A stretch of DNA of 64,000 nucleotides from Streptosporangium sp. NBC_01756 (lineage in GTDB: Bacteria; Actinomycetota; Actinomycetes; Streptosporangiales; Streptosporangiaceae). Shown piece by piece: positions 41,910-50,186 of this stretch. The position numbers and the translations under genes were made by a program. A model generated the notes under the pieces. That model worked only from the letters and a program-made list of their open reading frames with translations. It did no database searches and was not told the origin of the DNA. Positions within the stretch are counted from its first letter, which is position 1. Each line of letters opens with the position of its first letter. The stretch is from contig NZ_CP109130.1 of NCBI RefSeq assembly GCF_035917975.1, positions 2,232,001 through 2,296,000 on the forward strand, in the 5' to 3' direction.

Positions 41910-43740
41910 TCGACGGATCGGTGATGGCCGTGTCGTCGGCGAGCAGGAACGCCTTGGACAGGATGACCGACAACATGCCGCCGTCTTCCTCGAAGGGCAG
42001 GAAGACGGACGCGGTGGCGCGGTCGTTGCCGGGGACGATGCACAGGTAGGCGTCGTTGGGCTCCATCAGGATGTTGCCCGACCCCAGGTGGATCCGGTAG
42101 GTCCGCCGGTCTCCGCGCACCCGCAGGAACCGGTCGGTCAGCTCCGCCCGATCGGCGATCCTCAACCGGGGCAGGAGCCGGGTGAGCGCGTCGCGCCGGG
42201 TCTGGGCGGTCTCGGTGAGCTCGCCGAACCCGTAGGAGTGCCAGTAGTCCTCGTGCCCGCCAGCCGCCTGCTGGTCGAGGCCGACCGAGGTGACACCGAC
42301 GGCCAGGTCGGCGTCGCGGAGCATCTCCGACAGCACCAGCGGCGGCACCTCCGTCAGCGACGCCCCCTCCAGCGCGGTGCGGTTGCCCGCCCAGTCGTTG
42401 CCGGAGATCTCCTCCTGCCCGTCCCGGTAGAAGGTGATCTGCTCGGTGGCGCAGAGGGAAGCGGTCTCCCACCCGTCGGCCGCCGGGTCGCTGACCACGT
42501 GCATGCCCCAGCGAGCCCGCCAGCCGGACAGCTCCTTGACGGCCTCGCCCTGGTCGCCGCCGCACTCGTAGTCCCAGTGGCCGATGGCCAGGCCGGTCCA
42601 GCCGCGCTGGTTCAGCAGCGTCTTGGCCTGGCCGTACCGGAGCACGTGCCCGGCGAACCGGTTGGAGTAGGTGCGGGTCTGCTCCTCGGCCGGAGTCAGC
42701 AGATAGACCTCACGGAACACCTGCTTGTACGGCTGGCGGATCCCGTGCTCCAGCAGATGGTCGCGCCAGGCCCGCACGTCCTCGGCGGTCGCGTGGATCG
42801 GATGCCACAGCGTGACCGGGGTATCGGGGTCCGGCTGGACGCGGTGGCCTCGCGGGCCGATGAGTTCCCATCCCGAATCGGTCCTGGCCGGCAGCCCGGC
42901 CGGCCCCTGCGGGAGCTGCCAGATCAGGGTACGGGCGTACAGACCGGTGACCGGATGGTCGAGGAAGAACTCGGTCACCTCCTGCCAGCGCCACTCGCGT
43001 TCCTTGACCAGCGCCTGCTCCAGCCGGAACCGCTCGGCCGAGAGTGCCTGCTTGAGCTCCTTCAACGTGATCCTGAGGTCGGCCAGCGCCGGATCCTTGC
43101 GGATCGCCTGAGGGGCCGACTTGACGGTCCTGCCCGACGGGTTGACGAACCGCAGCGCGGAGCCGTCGGCGCAGAGCCGTACGAGATAGTCGCCGACCTG
43201 CTCCTCCCGCACCCCGTCCGGGCCGTGCTCAGCCGGTTCGATCAACAGCTCCTCCAGCTGCCCGGCCAGTGCCTGCCGCACCTGCTCGGTCCGCGCCTCC
43301 CAGGCCGGCATCCGGGACCGGGAGCGCCGGTCCGGCTCCCCCAGCCATCCGAGGATCTCGCGGCGCTCCTGGAATCCGAAGCGGCGCGTCACCGCGAGCG
43401 GGAGCCGGAAGATCTCCTCGTAGCGGGTGTGACCCCAGCGGACCATATCCTGCGCCACGTACATGAGGACTCTGGCGTCTCCGGGCGTCCAGGGAATGTC
43501 GCGCTCGGCCACCGAACGGATCAGCCGGAGGACGCGTTCGTCGTGATCATGTCCGCCCTCCTGCCCCAGGCTCAGCTTCAGCTGCGCCCAGCGGCCGTAC
43601 TCCGGCCAGTCGACGTCCGCCCCGGGCGGCAGTCCCCGCTCGAAGAGCGCGTCGAAGCGGCGGTACGTTTCCCTGGTCGCCTCCTGTACGTATCCGAGCA
43701 GGTAACCGTAGGAGCGGGTGAAGTCGTCAAGCTCGGTCAT
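41887..43740 (-). CDS. DUF4132-domain protein
   Basis: The 617-residue protein carries the DUF4132 pattern: VTGLYARTLIWQLPQ, TLWHPIHATAEDVRAWRDHLL, IRQPYKQVFREVYLLTPAEE, TRTYSNRFAGHVLRYGQ and, near the end, LPRLRIADRAELTDRFLRVRG. E. coli MolR-like proteins carry such domains; the function is unknown. It follows the 130-residue gene after one base, in one unit. The last bases overlap the recombinase remnant, so the 3' end may have been altered by the insertion. Confidence 0.8.
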   Translation of the reverse strand: MTELDDFTRSYGYLLGYVQEATRETYRRFDALFERGLPPGADVDWPEYGRWAQLKLSLGQEGGHDHDERVLRLIRSVAERDIPWTPGDARVLMYVAQDMVRWGHTRYEEIFRLPLAVTRRFGFQERREILGWLGEPDRRSRSRMPAWEARTEQVRQALAGQLEELLIEPAEHGPDGVREEQVGDYLVRLCADGSALRFVNPSGRTVKSAPQAIRKDPALADLRITLKELKQALSAERFRLEQALVKEREWRWQEVTEFFLDHPVTGLYARTLIWQLPQGPAGLPARTDSGWELIGPRGHRVQPDPDTPVTLWHPIHATAEDVRAWRDHLLEHGIRQPYKQVFREVYLLTPAEEQTRTYSNRFAGHVLRYGQAKTLLNQRGWTGLAIGHWDYECGGDQGEAVKELSGWRARWGMHVVSDPAADGWETASLCATEQITFYRDGQEEISGNDWAGNRTALEGASLTEVPPLVLSEMLRDADLAVGVTSVGLDQQAAGGHEDYWHSYGFGELTETAQTRRDALTRLLPRLRIADRAELTDRFLRVRGDRRTYRIHLGSGNILMEPNDAYLCIVPGNDRATASVFLPFEEDGGMLSVILSKAFLLADDTAITDPSITRQLDA

Positions 43741-43741
43741 G

Positions 43742-44134
43742 TCAGCCCCCGACCAGCGGGACGAGCTTGATGAACGACACGACCGGGTCGACGGTCAGGT
43801 CGATCACCTCGGACAGGTCGTCGATCTGATGCTCCCCGACGAGCAGCAGGAACCCGTTGCACTGGAACGCCCGCTCGGCGGCGTCCGCCTGCCTCTCCCA
43901 GTCGATCCGCCGTACCGCGCCCATCCGATAGCCGTTCAGCTCCACCTCGGCGTCCACCGGACGGACCAGGCCGTTGAACCGGGGGGTGGGGGCGGCGTTG
44001 TAGCGGGCGACCTCCTCACGGACGCGAAGCCGGACAAGCTCCCGCGCCGAGATGCTTCCGGGCAGGTCGGGGAAGGTGAACTCCGCTATCGGTTTTCCCG
44101 TCGCGGTCTCATCCCGGAAGGTGACCGTTGCCAT
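43742..44134 (-). CDS. Small protein of unknown function paired with DUF4132
   Basis: This 130-residue soluble protein has no motif I recognise. Features are FTFPDLPGSISARELVRLRV, YNAAPTPRFNGLV, and FQCNGFLLLVGEHQIDDLSEVIDL, the last looking like a beta-grasp or small alpha/beta fold. The ATG follows GGAG at 7 nt. It is first in a unit with the DUF4132 gene (1 bp apart), so it is probably the partner of that protein. Similar small genes accompany DUF4132 in other actinomycetes (recalled, not checked). Confidence 0.75.
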   Translation of the reverse strand: MATVTFRDETATGKPIAEFTFPDLPGSISARELVRLRVREEVARYNAAPTPRFNGLVRPVDAEVELNGYRMGAVRRIDWERQADAAERAFQCNGFLLLVGEHQIDDLSEVIDLTVDPVVSFIKLVPLVGG

Positions 44135-44372
44135 CCCGCAGCTCCATAAATCATCGGAATCGTTGTGGTGATCATCAGTACCATTCGAATCCGACAGAAA
44201 CCGGCATCGTTATCCCGGCACCATTCCCGGCTCCCCACCCCGCGATCCGATCGAACGGCTGGTGGATGCTTTCCAGAACGTCGTGGCCGACCGCCCCTCG
44301 GCCAGACCGTGCACCGTCCGGCGGCCGGACGCGGCTCCCGCCGCGCCGTGGGTCAGCCGGCCACGGCGGCTC

Positions 44373-44403
44373 GGCGACCGCCGGGCCGCCCCCGGCGGTC
44401 GCC
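44373..44403 (-). terminator. 13-bp perfect hairpin after the quinone oxidoreductase gene
   Basis: GGCGACCGCCGGG and its complement close the loop CCGCC, about 20 bp past the minus-strand stop codon at 44425. There is no T-tract. Confidence 0.65.
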
Positions 44404-44424
44404 TGATCGGTCCGGACGGCACGT

Positions 44425-45303
44425 TCAGAAGGTGAGGACGACCTTGCCGAGCAGGCCCCCGCGCTCGAAGCGTTCATGGGCATGCCGTACGGCGTGCACG
44501 GGGTGGTGCTCGGCGACGCGCAGGCGGAGCTCTCCCGAGTCCACGAGGGCGGCCAGCTCCGCGAGCGCCCGGCCGTCCTCCTGGACGTAGCTCTTCGCCG
44601 CTCCGGGTACGTCCGGCAGCGGATCATCGGAGATGGCGACATACCGGCCGCCCGGCGCGAGCGCATGTTCCACGGCCGCACCCGCCGTGTCGAACACCGC
44701 ATGGTAGACGCCGCTTTCCAGCATGCCGGGGTCGTGGACGACCGTCTCCGCGCCCAGACTCCGTACCTCCGGAACGTGCGCCGCGGTGGAGACCAGACCG
44801 TCGACGACGGCGCCCGAACGTCGAGCGAGCTGTACGGCGAGCCCGCCCACCCCTCCGGCGGCACCGGTGACCAGCAGCCTGTCGCCGCGCGCCGGGCGGA
44901 TCCGGGCCAGGGCCTGCAGGGCGGTGAGCCCGGCCAGGGGAAGGGTGGCCGCCTCGGTCAGGCTCGTGGCGGCCGGGGCGGGTGCCAGCAGCCGCTCGGG
45001 CAGGGCGACCAGATCGGCCCAGGTGCCCAGGCCGGTGGCGACCTGTGCGGACATGGCGATCACCCGGTCACCGGGCCGGTAGCCGGAGGTGCCGGCGGAG
45101 ATCACGATCCCGGCGAGGTCCCAGCCCAGCGTCATCGGAAACGCGGGCCCGATGTCCCAGGCGCGGGTCTTCCAGTCGACGGGGTTGAGACTGCTCGCGA
45201 TGGTACGGACCAGGACCGTCCCGGGGGTGGCGACGGGTTCGGGCACCTCACGGAGGGTGAGGACCTCCGGGCCGCCATGGCGGTCGATCTGGATGGCACG
45301 CAT
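44425..45303 (-). CDS. Zinc-type alcohol dehydrogenase/quinone oxidoreductase
   Basis: This 292-residue MDR-family oxidoreductase starts MRAIQIDRHGGPEVLTLREV. It has NPVDWKTRAWDIG, LGWDLAGIV, the NADPH-binding VTGAAGGVGGLAVQLARRSG, and ends GGLLGKVVLTF. It lacks the catalytic zinc-site pattern of true alcohol dehydrogenases and is of the QOR/NADPH:quinone type. It follows the MFS gene on the same strand after 37 bp, so both are under the MerR-type promoter at 46.5 kb. Confidence 0.88.
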   Translation of the reverse strand: MRAIQIDRHGGPEVLTLREVPEPVATPGTVLVRTIASSLNPVDWKTRAWDIGPAFPMTLGWDLAGIVISAGTSGYRPGDRVIAMSAQVATGLGTWADLVALPERLLAPAPAATSLTEAATLPLAGLTALQALARIRPARGDRLLVTGAAGGVGGLAVQLARRSGAVVDGLVSTAAHVPEVRSLGAETVVHDPGMLESGVYHAVFDTAGAAVEHALAPGGRYVAISDDPLPDVPGAAKSYVQEDGRALAELAALVDSGELRLRVAEHHPVHAVRHAHERFERGGLLGKVVLTF

Positions 45304-45340
45304 GGGCCGTTCCTCTTCTTTCGTCGGTTCCGGATGGATC

Positions 45341-46513
45341 TCAGGTGGCGGGGACGGCCGCGGCCGGGTGAGCGGTACGGCGGGGCACCGCGAGGTAGGA
45401 CAGCCCGAGGCCGAGCGCGCTGAGCACCGCACCGGCCAGACCGGTCCAGCGCAGCCCGCCGTCGGCGACGATGACCCCGGCGACGACCGAACCGAACGCG
45501 ATGGCGAGGTTGAACGCGCCGACGTTGACGGAGACCGCCAGCATGGGCGCCTCACCGGCGTGCCGCAGGATGATGCCCTGCAACGGGGTGATGGTGGCGG
45601 TGGCCAGCAGACCGAGGGCGAGTACGGCCGGCACCGCCGCCGGCTTCCAGAGCACGGCGAACGGGGTGAGGACGAGCAGCACCGTGAGGGAGCCGAAGAC
45701 TCCCCGGAGGGTGGCGCTGGGGAAGCGGTCGGTGAGCCGCCCGGCGGCCAGGTTGCCCAGGACGCTGCCCGTTCCGTAGGCCAGCAGCAGCGCGGAGACG
45801 ACCGGTGGGGCGAACCCGGTGATCTCGGTCAGCATCGGTGCGATGTAGGTGAAGACCGCGGCCACTCCGGAGTAGCCGACGGCCGTCGTGACGATCGCCA
45901 TGATGACGGGCCTCCTGGCGAGCACCCCGATCTCCCGCCGGAGGTCGGTCACCGTGGCGGGCTGCCGGGGCAGGGCCAGGGCCAGCAGGACGATGCCGGC
46001 ACCGGCCAGCACGACCAGCACCGCGAAGGGGGCCCGCCAGCCCGCCTGCTGCCCGAGCAGCGTGCCCAGCGGCACTCCCAGCAGCGTGGCGACCGTCATG
46101 CCCGAGATGACGAAGGCCATCGCCCGACCGGCGCGTTCGGCGGGCACGGCGCTGACGGCCACCACCAGGGAGAGCGCGAGGAAGGCGGCGTGGCTCAACG
46201 AGGACATCACCCGGCCGGCCAGCAGGATCTCGTAGGACGGGGCGAGGGCGCAGACGGCGCTGCCCGCGGCGAACAGCGCCATCAGCCCCAGGGCGAGCCC
46301 TTTACGCGGCAGCCGTACGGTCAGGATGGTCACGAGCGGACCGCCGATGACGACGCCGAGCGCGTAGGCCGTGACCGCCTGCCCGGCGGCGCCTACGGAT
46401 ATGTGCAGGTCGGACGCGACCTGCGGGAGAAGTCCGGCGATGATGTACTCCGCGGTGCCGACCACGAAGGCGCTCACGCTGAGGGCGAGGAGAACGAGAT
46501 GACTGCGTCGCAT
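45341..46513 (-). CDS. MFS transporter, DHA1 family
   Basis: The 390-residue 12-TM protein starts MRRSHLVLLALSVSAFVVGT and has the DHA1 motifs AEYIIAGLLPQVASDLHIS, LTVRLPRKGLALGL, AGRVMSSLSHAAFLALSLVV and GVPLGTLLGQQAGWR. It resembles arabinose or drug efflux pumps. The ATG lies 16 bp from the MerR dyad. It is the first gene of a unit with the quinone oxidoreductase and faces merR. Confidence 0.9.
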   Translation of the reverse strand: MRRSHLVLLALSVSAFVVGTAEYIIAGLLPQVASDLHISVGAAGQAVTAYALGVVIGGPLVTILTVRLPRKGLALGLMALFAAGSAVCALAPSYEILLAGRVMSSLSHAAFLALSLVVAVSAVPAERAGRAMAFVISGMTVATLLGVPLGTLLGQQAGWRAPFAVLVVLAGAGIVLLALALPRQPATVTDLRREIGVLARRPVIMAIVTTAVGYSGVAAVFTYIAPMLTEITGFAPPVVSALLLAYGTGSVLGNLAAGRLTDRFPSATLRGVFGSLTVLLVLTPFAVLWKPAAVPAVLALGLLATATITPLQGIILRHAGEAPMLAVSVNVGAFNLAIAFGSVVAGVIVADGGLRWTGLAGAVLSALGLGLSYLAVPRRTAHPAAAVPAT

Positions 46514-46521
46514 GCCGGTGA

Positions 46522-46552
46522 CGCTAAACTCTCACATCTGTGTGAGAGTCAA
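46522..46552 (-). promoter_or_regulatory. MerR-type promoter: -35 TTGACT with long spacer containing a dyad
   Basis: On the minus strand TTGACT (46547-46552) is followed by a 19-bp spacer that holds most of CTCTCACA-TCTG-TGTGAGAG (46529-46548) and then TTAGCG. A stretched 19-bp spacer filled by a dyad is the usual MerR activator architecture. Confidence 0.75.
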
Positions 46553-46572
46553 GCCTGCGTGATGGAGGCCAC

Positions 46573-46992
46573 ATGAGGATCGGGGAGCTGTCCCGGCGGA
46601 CCGGGGCGAGTGAGCGGCTGCTGCGCTACTACGAGGAGCAGGGGCTGCTGCGTCCGGCCCGGCTGCCCAGCGGCTATCGCGTGTACACCCAGGCCGATGC
46701 GGACACGGTGCGCCGGATCCGCACCCTGCTCGTCGCCGGGCTCAACACCGCCACGATCGCCCAGGTCCTGCCGTGCGTCCGCGACGACGGCGAACGCCTC
46801 GTCCCCACCTGCTCCGACCTGCTCGAAGACCTGCACAGGGAACGGGACCGCATCACCCGTGCGATGGAGGACCTGGAGTCCTCCCGCGCCATGCTCGACA
46901 CCGTCATCGCCGCCGCGCCGCAGCGTGTCGCCGAGGGGATGCGCAGGTCCATCCACTCGATGTCGGAGCCGGCAAACACCCCGCCCGTGTAG
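46573..46992 (+). CDS. MerR-family regulator
   Basis: The 139-residue protein has the MerR winged helix (MRIGELSRRTGASERLLRYY, then EEQGLLRPARLPSGYRVYT), a dimerisation helix, and a short variable end. There are no cysteine pairs for metal binding, so it probably senses an organic compound. GGAGG precedes the ATG. It diverges from the MFS/quinone oxidoreductase unit and should activate it from the dyad between -35 and -10. Confidence 0.9.
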   Translation: MRIGELSRRTGASERLLRYYEEQGLLRPARLPSGYRVYTQADADTVRRIRTLLVAGLNTATIAQVLPCVRDDGERLVPTCSDLLEDLHRERDRITRAMEDLESSRAMLDTVIAAAPQRVAEGMRRSIHSMSEPANTPPV

Positions 46993-47007
46993 TACATGAG
47001 TAGTACA
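46990..47007 (+). promoter_or_regulatory. Promoter with TAGTACA direct repeats before phd/vapC
   Basis: TAGTACA occurs at 46990 and 47001, eleven bases apart, and the second copy is part of a TACAAT -10 box 6 bp before GCATG. The repeat is a plausible antitoxin binding site. Confidence 0.55.
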
Positions 47008-47015
47008 ATCGAGGC

Positions 47016-47264
47016 ATGGAGACCACTGCACGCGAGTTCAATCAGCAGTCCGCCCGAATCCTCACTGCGGCCGAGCAGGGCGAAACCGTCGCAGTGACGA
47101 AGAACGGCCGCCACATCGCCACATTGGTGCCCGCCTACCAGGCGGAACCGCCGCTCCCGTTCCCCACCGATCCGATGGGAGACGACGACCTCCCCCTGTT
47201 CGACGGACCCGCCGATCTTTCGGCCCGCGCCGACGCACTCCTGGCCGAGGGCTTCGGTCGATGA
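47016..47264 (+). CDS. Phd/YefM-type antitoxin
   Basis: The 82-residue protein has an N-terminal Phd fold (TTAREFNQQSARILTAAEQG, then VAVTKNGRHIATLVP) and a negatively charged C-terminal part (GDDDLPLFDGPADLSARAD). It overlaps the toxin gene by 4 bp (ATGA). Its promoter carries TAGTACA repeats. Confidence 0.87.
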   Translation: METTAREFNQQSARILTAAEQGETVAVTKNGRHIATLVPAYQAEPPLPFPTDPMGDDDLPLFDGPADLSARADALLAEGFGR

Positions 47265-47701
47265 CCGTACCGGTCGCCATCGCGGACACGTCCGCGCTTC
47301 TGGCGATCTTCAACCGCCGGGACATGGAGCACTCAGCCTGCGTCAAGGCCCGCGCTCAGATAGGCCATCTGGTCATCTCCCCTCTGGTACTGGCCGAGCT
47401 CGACTACCTGATCAGCAGCAGAATCGGGCAGCACGCTGCCTTCACGGTCCTCGACCACATCATGGGCAAGATCGACGTGAAGCGATATGAGGTGCCGGAA
47501 GTCTCCCCACACCTACGTACCGCCCGTGCTCTCATGTCCCAGTACCGATCAATGGACATCGGCCTGACCGACGCCGTGAACGCGGCACTGGCCGCCGAGT
47601 TCCGCACGGACGCCGTGCTCACTCTGGACCGCGAACACTTCCGGACGATCCGCCCGCTGACCAGCCACGATCACTTCCGCCTCCTGCCCGACGACCTCTG
47701 A
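47261..47701 (+). CDS. VapC-type PIN-domain toxin
   Basis: This 146-residue PIN ribonuclease has the acidic residues D9 in IADTSALLAIF, E46 in LAELDYLIS, D104 in LTDAVNAALA and a late D in LTLDREHF. Such toxins cut tRNA or rRNA. The antitoxin is of the Phd kind, which commonly pairs with VapC. A 14-bp hairpin terminator lies downstream. Confidence 0.9.
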   Translation: MTVPVAIADTSALLAIFNRRDMEHSACVKARAQIGHLVISPLVLAELDYLISSRIGQHAAFTVLDHIMGKIDVKRYEVPEVSPHLRTARALMSQYRSMDIGLTDAVNAALAAEFRTDAVLTLDREHFRTIRPLTSHDHFRLLPDDL

Positions 47702-47844
47702 CGGAGCGGAAGGATCTCAGCGAAGACCTCAGGCAACGGAACGCCGTTGCCTTCCCCGTGTCAGCGCCTCCGCAGACGGCGGTGAGCACGGTGAGCGACG
47801 GCGCCACGACCGCGGTGCGTCCGTCGACGACCCGCCCGCGAAGG

Positions 47845-47875
47845 CCCTGCCCCGGCCGACGCGGCCGGGGCAGGG
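47845..47875. terminator. 14-bp hairpin between vapC and the secreted-protein gene
   Basis: CCCTGCCCCGGCCG and its complement close an ACG loop between two convergent genes. Confidence 0.75.
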
Positions 47876-47894
47876 AGGCATTGTCAGAAGGGCT

Positions 47895-48530
47895 TCAGCC
47901 GCAGTGCCGGTTCGTCTGGTATTCCGACACGCGATCCTTGCTCTTCAGGAATTTCTTCATGTCGTCGCTTATCCCCCCGATCGCGCCCGCTCCCCCTCCG
48001 ATCCCCCCGATCGCGCCCCCTCCGATCCCTCCGCCGATCCCCGCCCCGGAGGAACGCAGTCGATCGGCCCCCGCCCCGGTGGAACGCATTTCACCGTAGA
48101 AGTTGATGCAACTGCCCTTCGCGTACACATAGACCGGCCCTGCGTACTGGGTGTAGTTCTTACCGGGCCCGTCCCATTCCCAGCGATTGGATCCGCTCTT
48201 GCTCAGTGCGGCGGTGATGTGGTGGAACGTGCCCCGCGGATAGCGGGCGTTCGGGGACACGATGACGCAGTTCTGTCCGGTGGAATTGCTGTAGTAGACG
48301 TCGATGCCGCCTACCTCGACTCCCGCCCGCCGGATCGGCCAGGTCTTGACGAGGCCGAAGGAGCTTCCGCAGAGGTTCTGCTGCGCGGCGGCGTCCGCTC
48401 CTGCCGGGGAGAGCACGATCAGGCCGGCGGCGGCCAGCACGGCGGTGTGGGTCAGGGCCGCGGCGCGGCGCGACCAGGTGGGCACACGGCGTCCGCCCGA
48501 GACCGGGCGGTTGGACAAGAGGGAGATCAC
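47895..48530 (-). CDS. Secreted SapA-like protein with a Gly-rich repeat insertion
   Basis: About 211 residues from a GTG with GGAGG upstream. A signal peptide (AALTHTAVLAAAGLIVLSPA, then GADA) is followed by a core like spore-associated protein A: NLCGSSFGLVKTWPI, YYSNSTGQNCVIVS, YAGPVYVYAKGSCINFYGEM. In place of a short tail, residues about 158-188 hold a Gly/Ile repeat (GIGGGIGGGAIGGIGGGAG), and the family-like end (YQTNRHCG) comes after it. Four Cys could form disulfides. It would act outside the cell; its role is unknown. Confidence 0.75.
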   Translation of the reverse strand: MISLLSNRPVSGGRRVPTWSRRAAALTHTAVLAAAGLIVLSPAGADAAAQQNLCGSSFGLVKTWPIRRAGVEVGGIDVYYSNSTGQNCVIVSPNARYPRGTFHHITAALSKSGSNRWEWDGPGKNYTQYAGPVYVYAKGSCINFYGEMRSTGAGADRLRSSGAGIGGGIGGGAIGGIGGGAGAIGGISDDMKKFLKSKDRVSEYQTNRHCG

Positions 48531-48584
48531 GGCAGCCTCCGGAGGGTGTGGGAAACCTGTGGAGACCACGCTGCGCCGGGCCCG

Positions 48585-48652
48585 ATTGTCCGTCAACAAT
48601 CTCGCCAGAAATTGCGTCTAAACAGCGGACAATACGTTTTATCGCGGACAAT
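48585..48652. promoter_or_regulatory. Three CGGACAAT motifs between divergent genes
   Basis: ATTGTCCG (48585-48592) and CGGACAAT (48626-48633, 48645-48652) lie in the gap between the SapA-like gene and the small HTH gene. The same word occurs twice, inverted, at 60697-60740 next to the MotA-like gene. The HTH protein is the obvious candidate reader. Confidence 0.45.
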
Positions 48653-48668
48653 CGAGGAGGTGCGGCGT

Positions 48669-48986
48669 ATGGGTACTCCGGGGCGTCCACAGGGAAATCC
48701 GAAAGGCGAGACGGAACAGGCCAACGCGCTGGCGGATTTCCTGCGTGAGCTCACTGTCGGCGTCACCGTCCGCCAGTTGGGCGAACGGTACAGAAGCGGA
48801 AAGACCAGCTGGGGCGAATACCGGTCCGGCGCCAAAGCCATCCCGTTCCACCTGCTGGAGCGGATCATCAACGACCGCGAACACGATCCCCGTGTCCGGG
48901 CCACCCTGCTGACCAGGGCCAGGCACCTGCACGACGAGGCCGAGATCGCCGGAAAGGGCTCCCGCCCCTGCGGCTCGACCGGCTGA
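48669..48986 (+). CDS. Small HTH-type protein
   Basis: This 105-residue protein has a helix-turn-helix-like middle (TVRQLGERYRSGKTSWGEYR, then SGAKAIPFHLLERII) and a basic C-terminal helix. The spacing and sequence resemble the XRE-like small regulators common in actinomycetes, but I cannot place it in a named family. GGAGG lies upstream of the ATG. It faces the SapA-like gene across CGGACAAT sites. Confidence 0.75.
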   Translation: MGTPGRPQGNPKGETEQANALADFLRELTVGVTVRQLGERYRSGKTSWGEYRSGAKAIPFHLLERIINDREHDPRVRATLLTRARHLHDEAEIAGKGSRPCGSTG

Positions 48987-49115
48987 CGCCCTTCCCGCCC
49001 ATGGTCCGGCCCCGGGAGCCGTCTCGCATGCGCCACCGGACGCCGTACTAGCCTGGGCGTTCGAACATCCCCGGGCGGTCACGGATGCCCTCACCGCAGC
49101 CGAAGGAGTGTGATC

Positions 49116-50183
49116 GTGCCCCTTTCCACCGACGATCTGCCGGAGTACCGCAGCCGGGTGAGAGGCTGCCTGCTGGGCGGTGCGCTCGGCGACGCGCTGG
49201 GAGCGCCCGTCGAGTTCGAGTCGATCCGCAGGATCCGGGAGCGGTACGGCCCGGAGGGCCTGACCGGACTGGCCGCCGACTGGCGCGGCAAGCTCGGCCT
49301 GATCACCGACGACACGCAGATGACGCTGTTCACCGTGGAGGGCCTGATCCGCCGGCCGGAGGTCGCCGGCCTGCGCCGGGCCTACCTGCGCTGGCTGGAC
49401 ACCCAGCAGTACCCCGCCCCTCCCCCGGCCAACGGGGTGATCCGCACCGGCTGGCTCCGCGAGCAGACCTGGCTCTACTCCCGGCGGGCTCCCGGCAACG
49501 CCTGCCTGTCGGGGCTGCGCAACGGGCAGGCCACCGCCCCCGCGCCGTTCGGCGAACGGGGGCCGGTCAACCCCGAGTCCAAGGGCTGCGGGACCGTCAT
49601 GCGCTCGGCCCCCTTCGGCCTGCGCGCGCCGAGTCCTCAGCACGCATTCGAGCTGGCGGCCCGGTGCGCCCAGATCACCCATGGCCACCCCACCGGCTAT
49701 CTCGCCGCCGGCGCCCTCGCCGCCGTCGTCCACTTCCTGGTGGCGGGCGAGCCGCTCGCGGAGGCCGTACGGCGGGCGGCGGATCTGCTGCTGACCTATC
49801 CCCGCCATGAGGAGACCACCCGGGCGCTGCGCGCCGCCGTGGACCTGGTGGCGACGGGCGCTCCCGGCCCGGAGAAGGTCGAGTCGCTCGGCGGGGCGTG
49901 GGTGGCGGAGGAGGCCCTGGCCATCGCGGTCTACTGCGCCCTGACGTATCCGGAGGCCGGCGACCTCCCGCAGGCGTTGCTCCTCGCGGTCAACCACTCC
50001 GGCGACAGCGACTCCACCGGGGCGATCTGCGGCAACCTGCTGGGAGCCCTGCACGGTGAGACGGCGCTCCCCGCCGGATGGCTCGCCCAACTGGAGGGCC
50101 GCGACGTCATCGCCGAACTGGCCGACGACTTCACCGCGCAGCCGGCCGGGGGGCCGGGGCACGAGAAGTATCCCCGCGACTGA
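49116..50183 (+). CDS. ADP-ribosylglycohydrolase (DraG family)
   Basis: The 355-residue enzyme has LLGGALGDALGAPVEF near 20, the metal-binding TDDTQMTL at 64-71, and NHSGDSDSTGAICGNLLGAL near 300-320, which together are the two-metal site of DraG-type hydrolases. It removes ADP-ribose from proteins or nucleic acids. I used the GTG at 49116 (AAGGAG 7 nt upstream); a GTG two codons earlier is in frame. No ADP-ribosyltransferase is next to it. Confidence 0.9.
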   Translation: MPLSTDDLPEYRSRVRGCLLGGALGDALGAPVEFESIRRIRERYGPEGLTGLAADWRGKLGLITDDTQMTLFTVEGLIRRPEVAGLRRAYLRWLDTQQYPAPPPANGVIRTGWLREQTWLYSRRAPGNACLSGLRNGQATAPAPFGERGPVNPESKGCGTVMRSAPFGLRAPSPQHAFELAARCAQITHGHPTGYLAAGALAAVVHFLVAGEPLAEAVRRAADLLLTYPRHEETTRALRAAVDLVATGAPGPEKVESLGGAWVAEEALAIAVYCALTYPEAGDLPQALLLAVNHSGDSDSTGAICGNLLGALHGETALPAGWLAQLEGRDVIAELADDFTAQPAGGPGHEKYPRD

Positions 50184-50186
50184 CGC

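Noticed and set aside
41752..43770. 672-codon plus-strand frame opposite DUF4132
   Set aside because: Shadow; starts inside the CCGAC repeat and has no family features.
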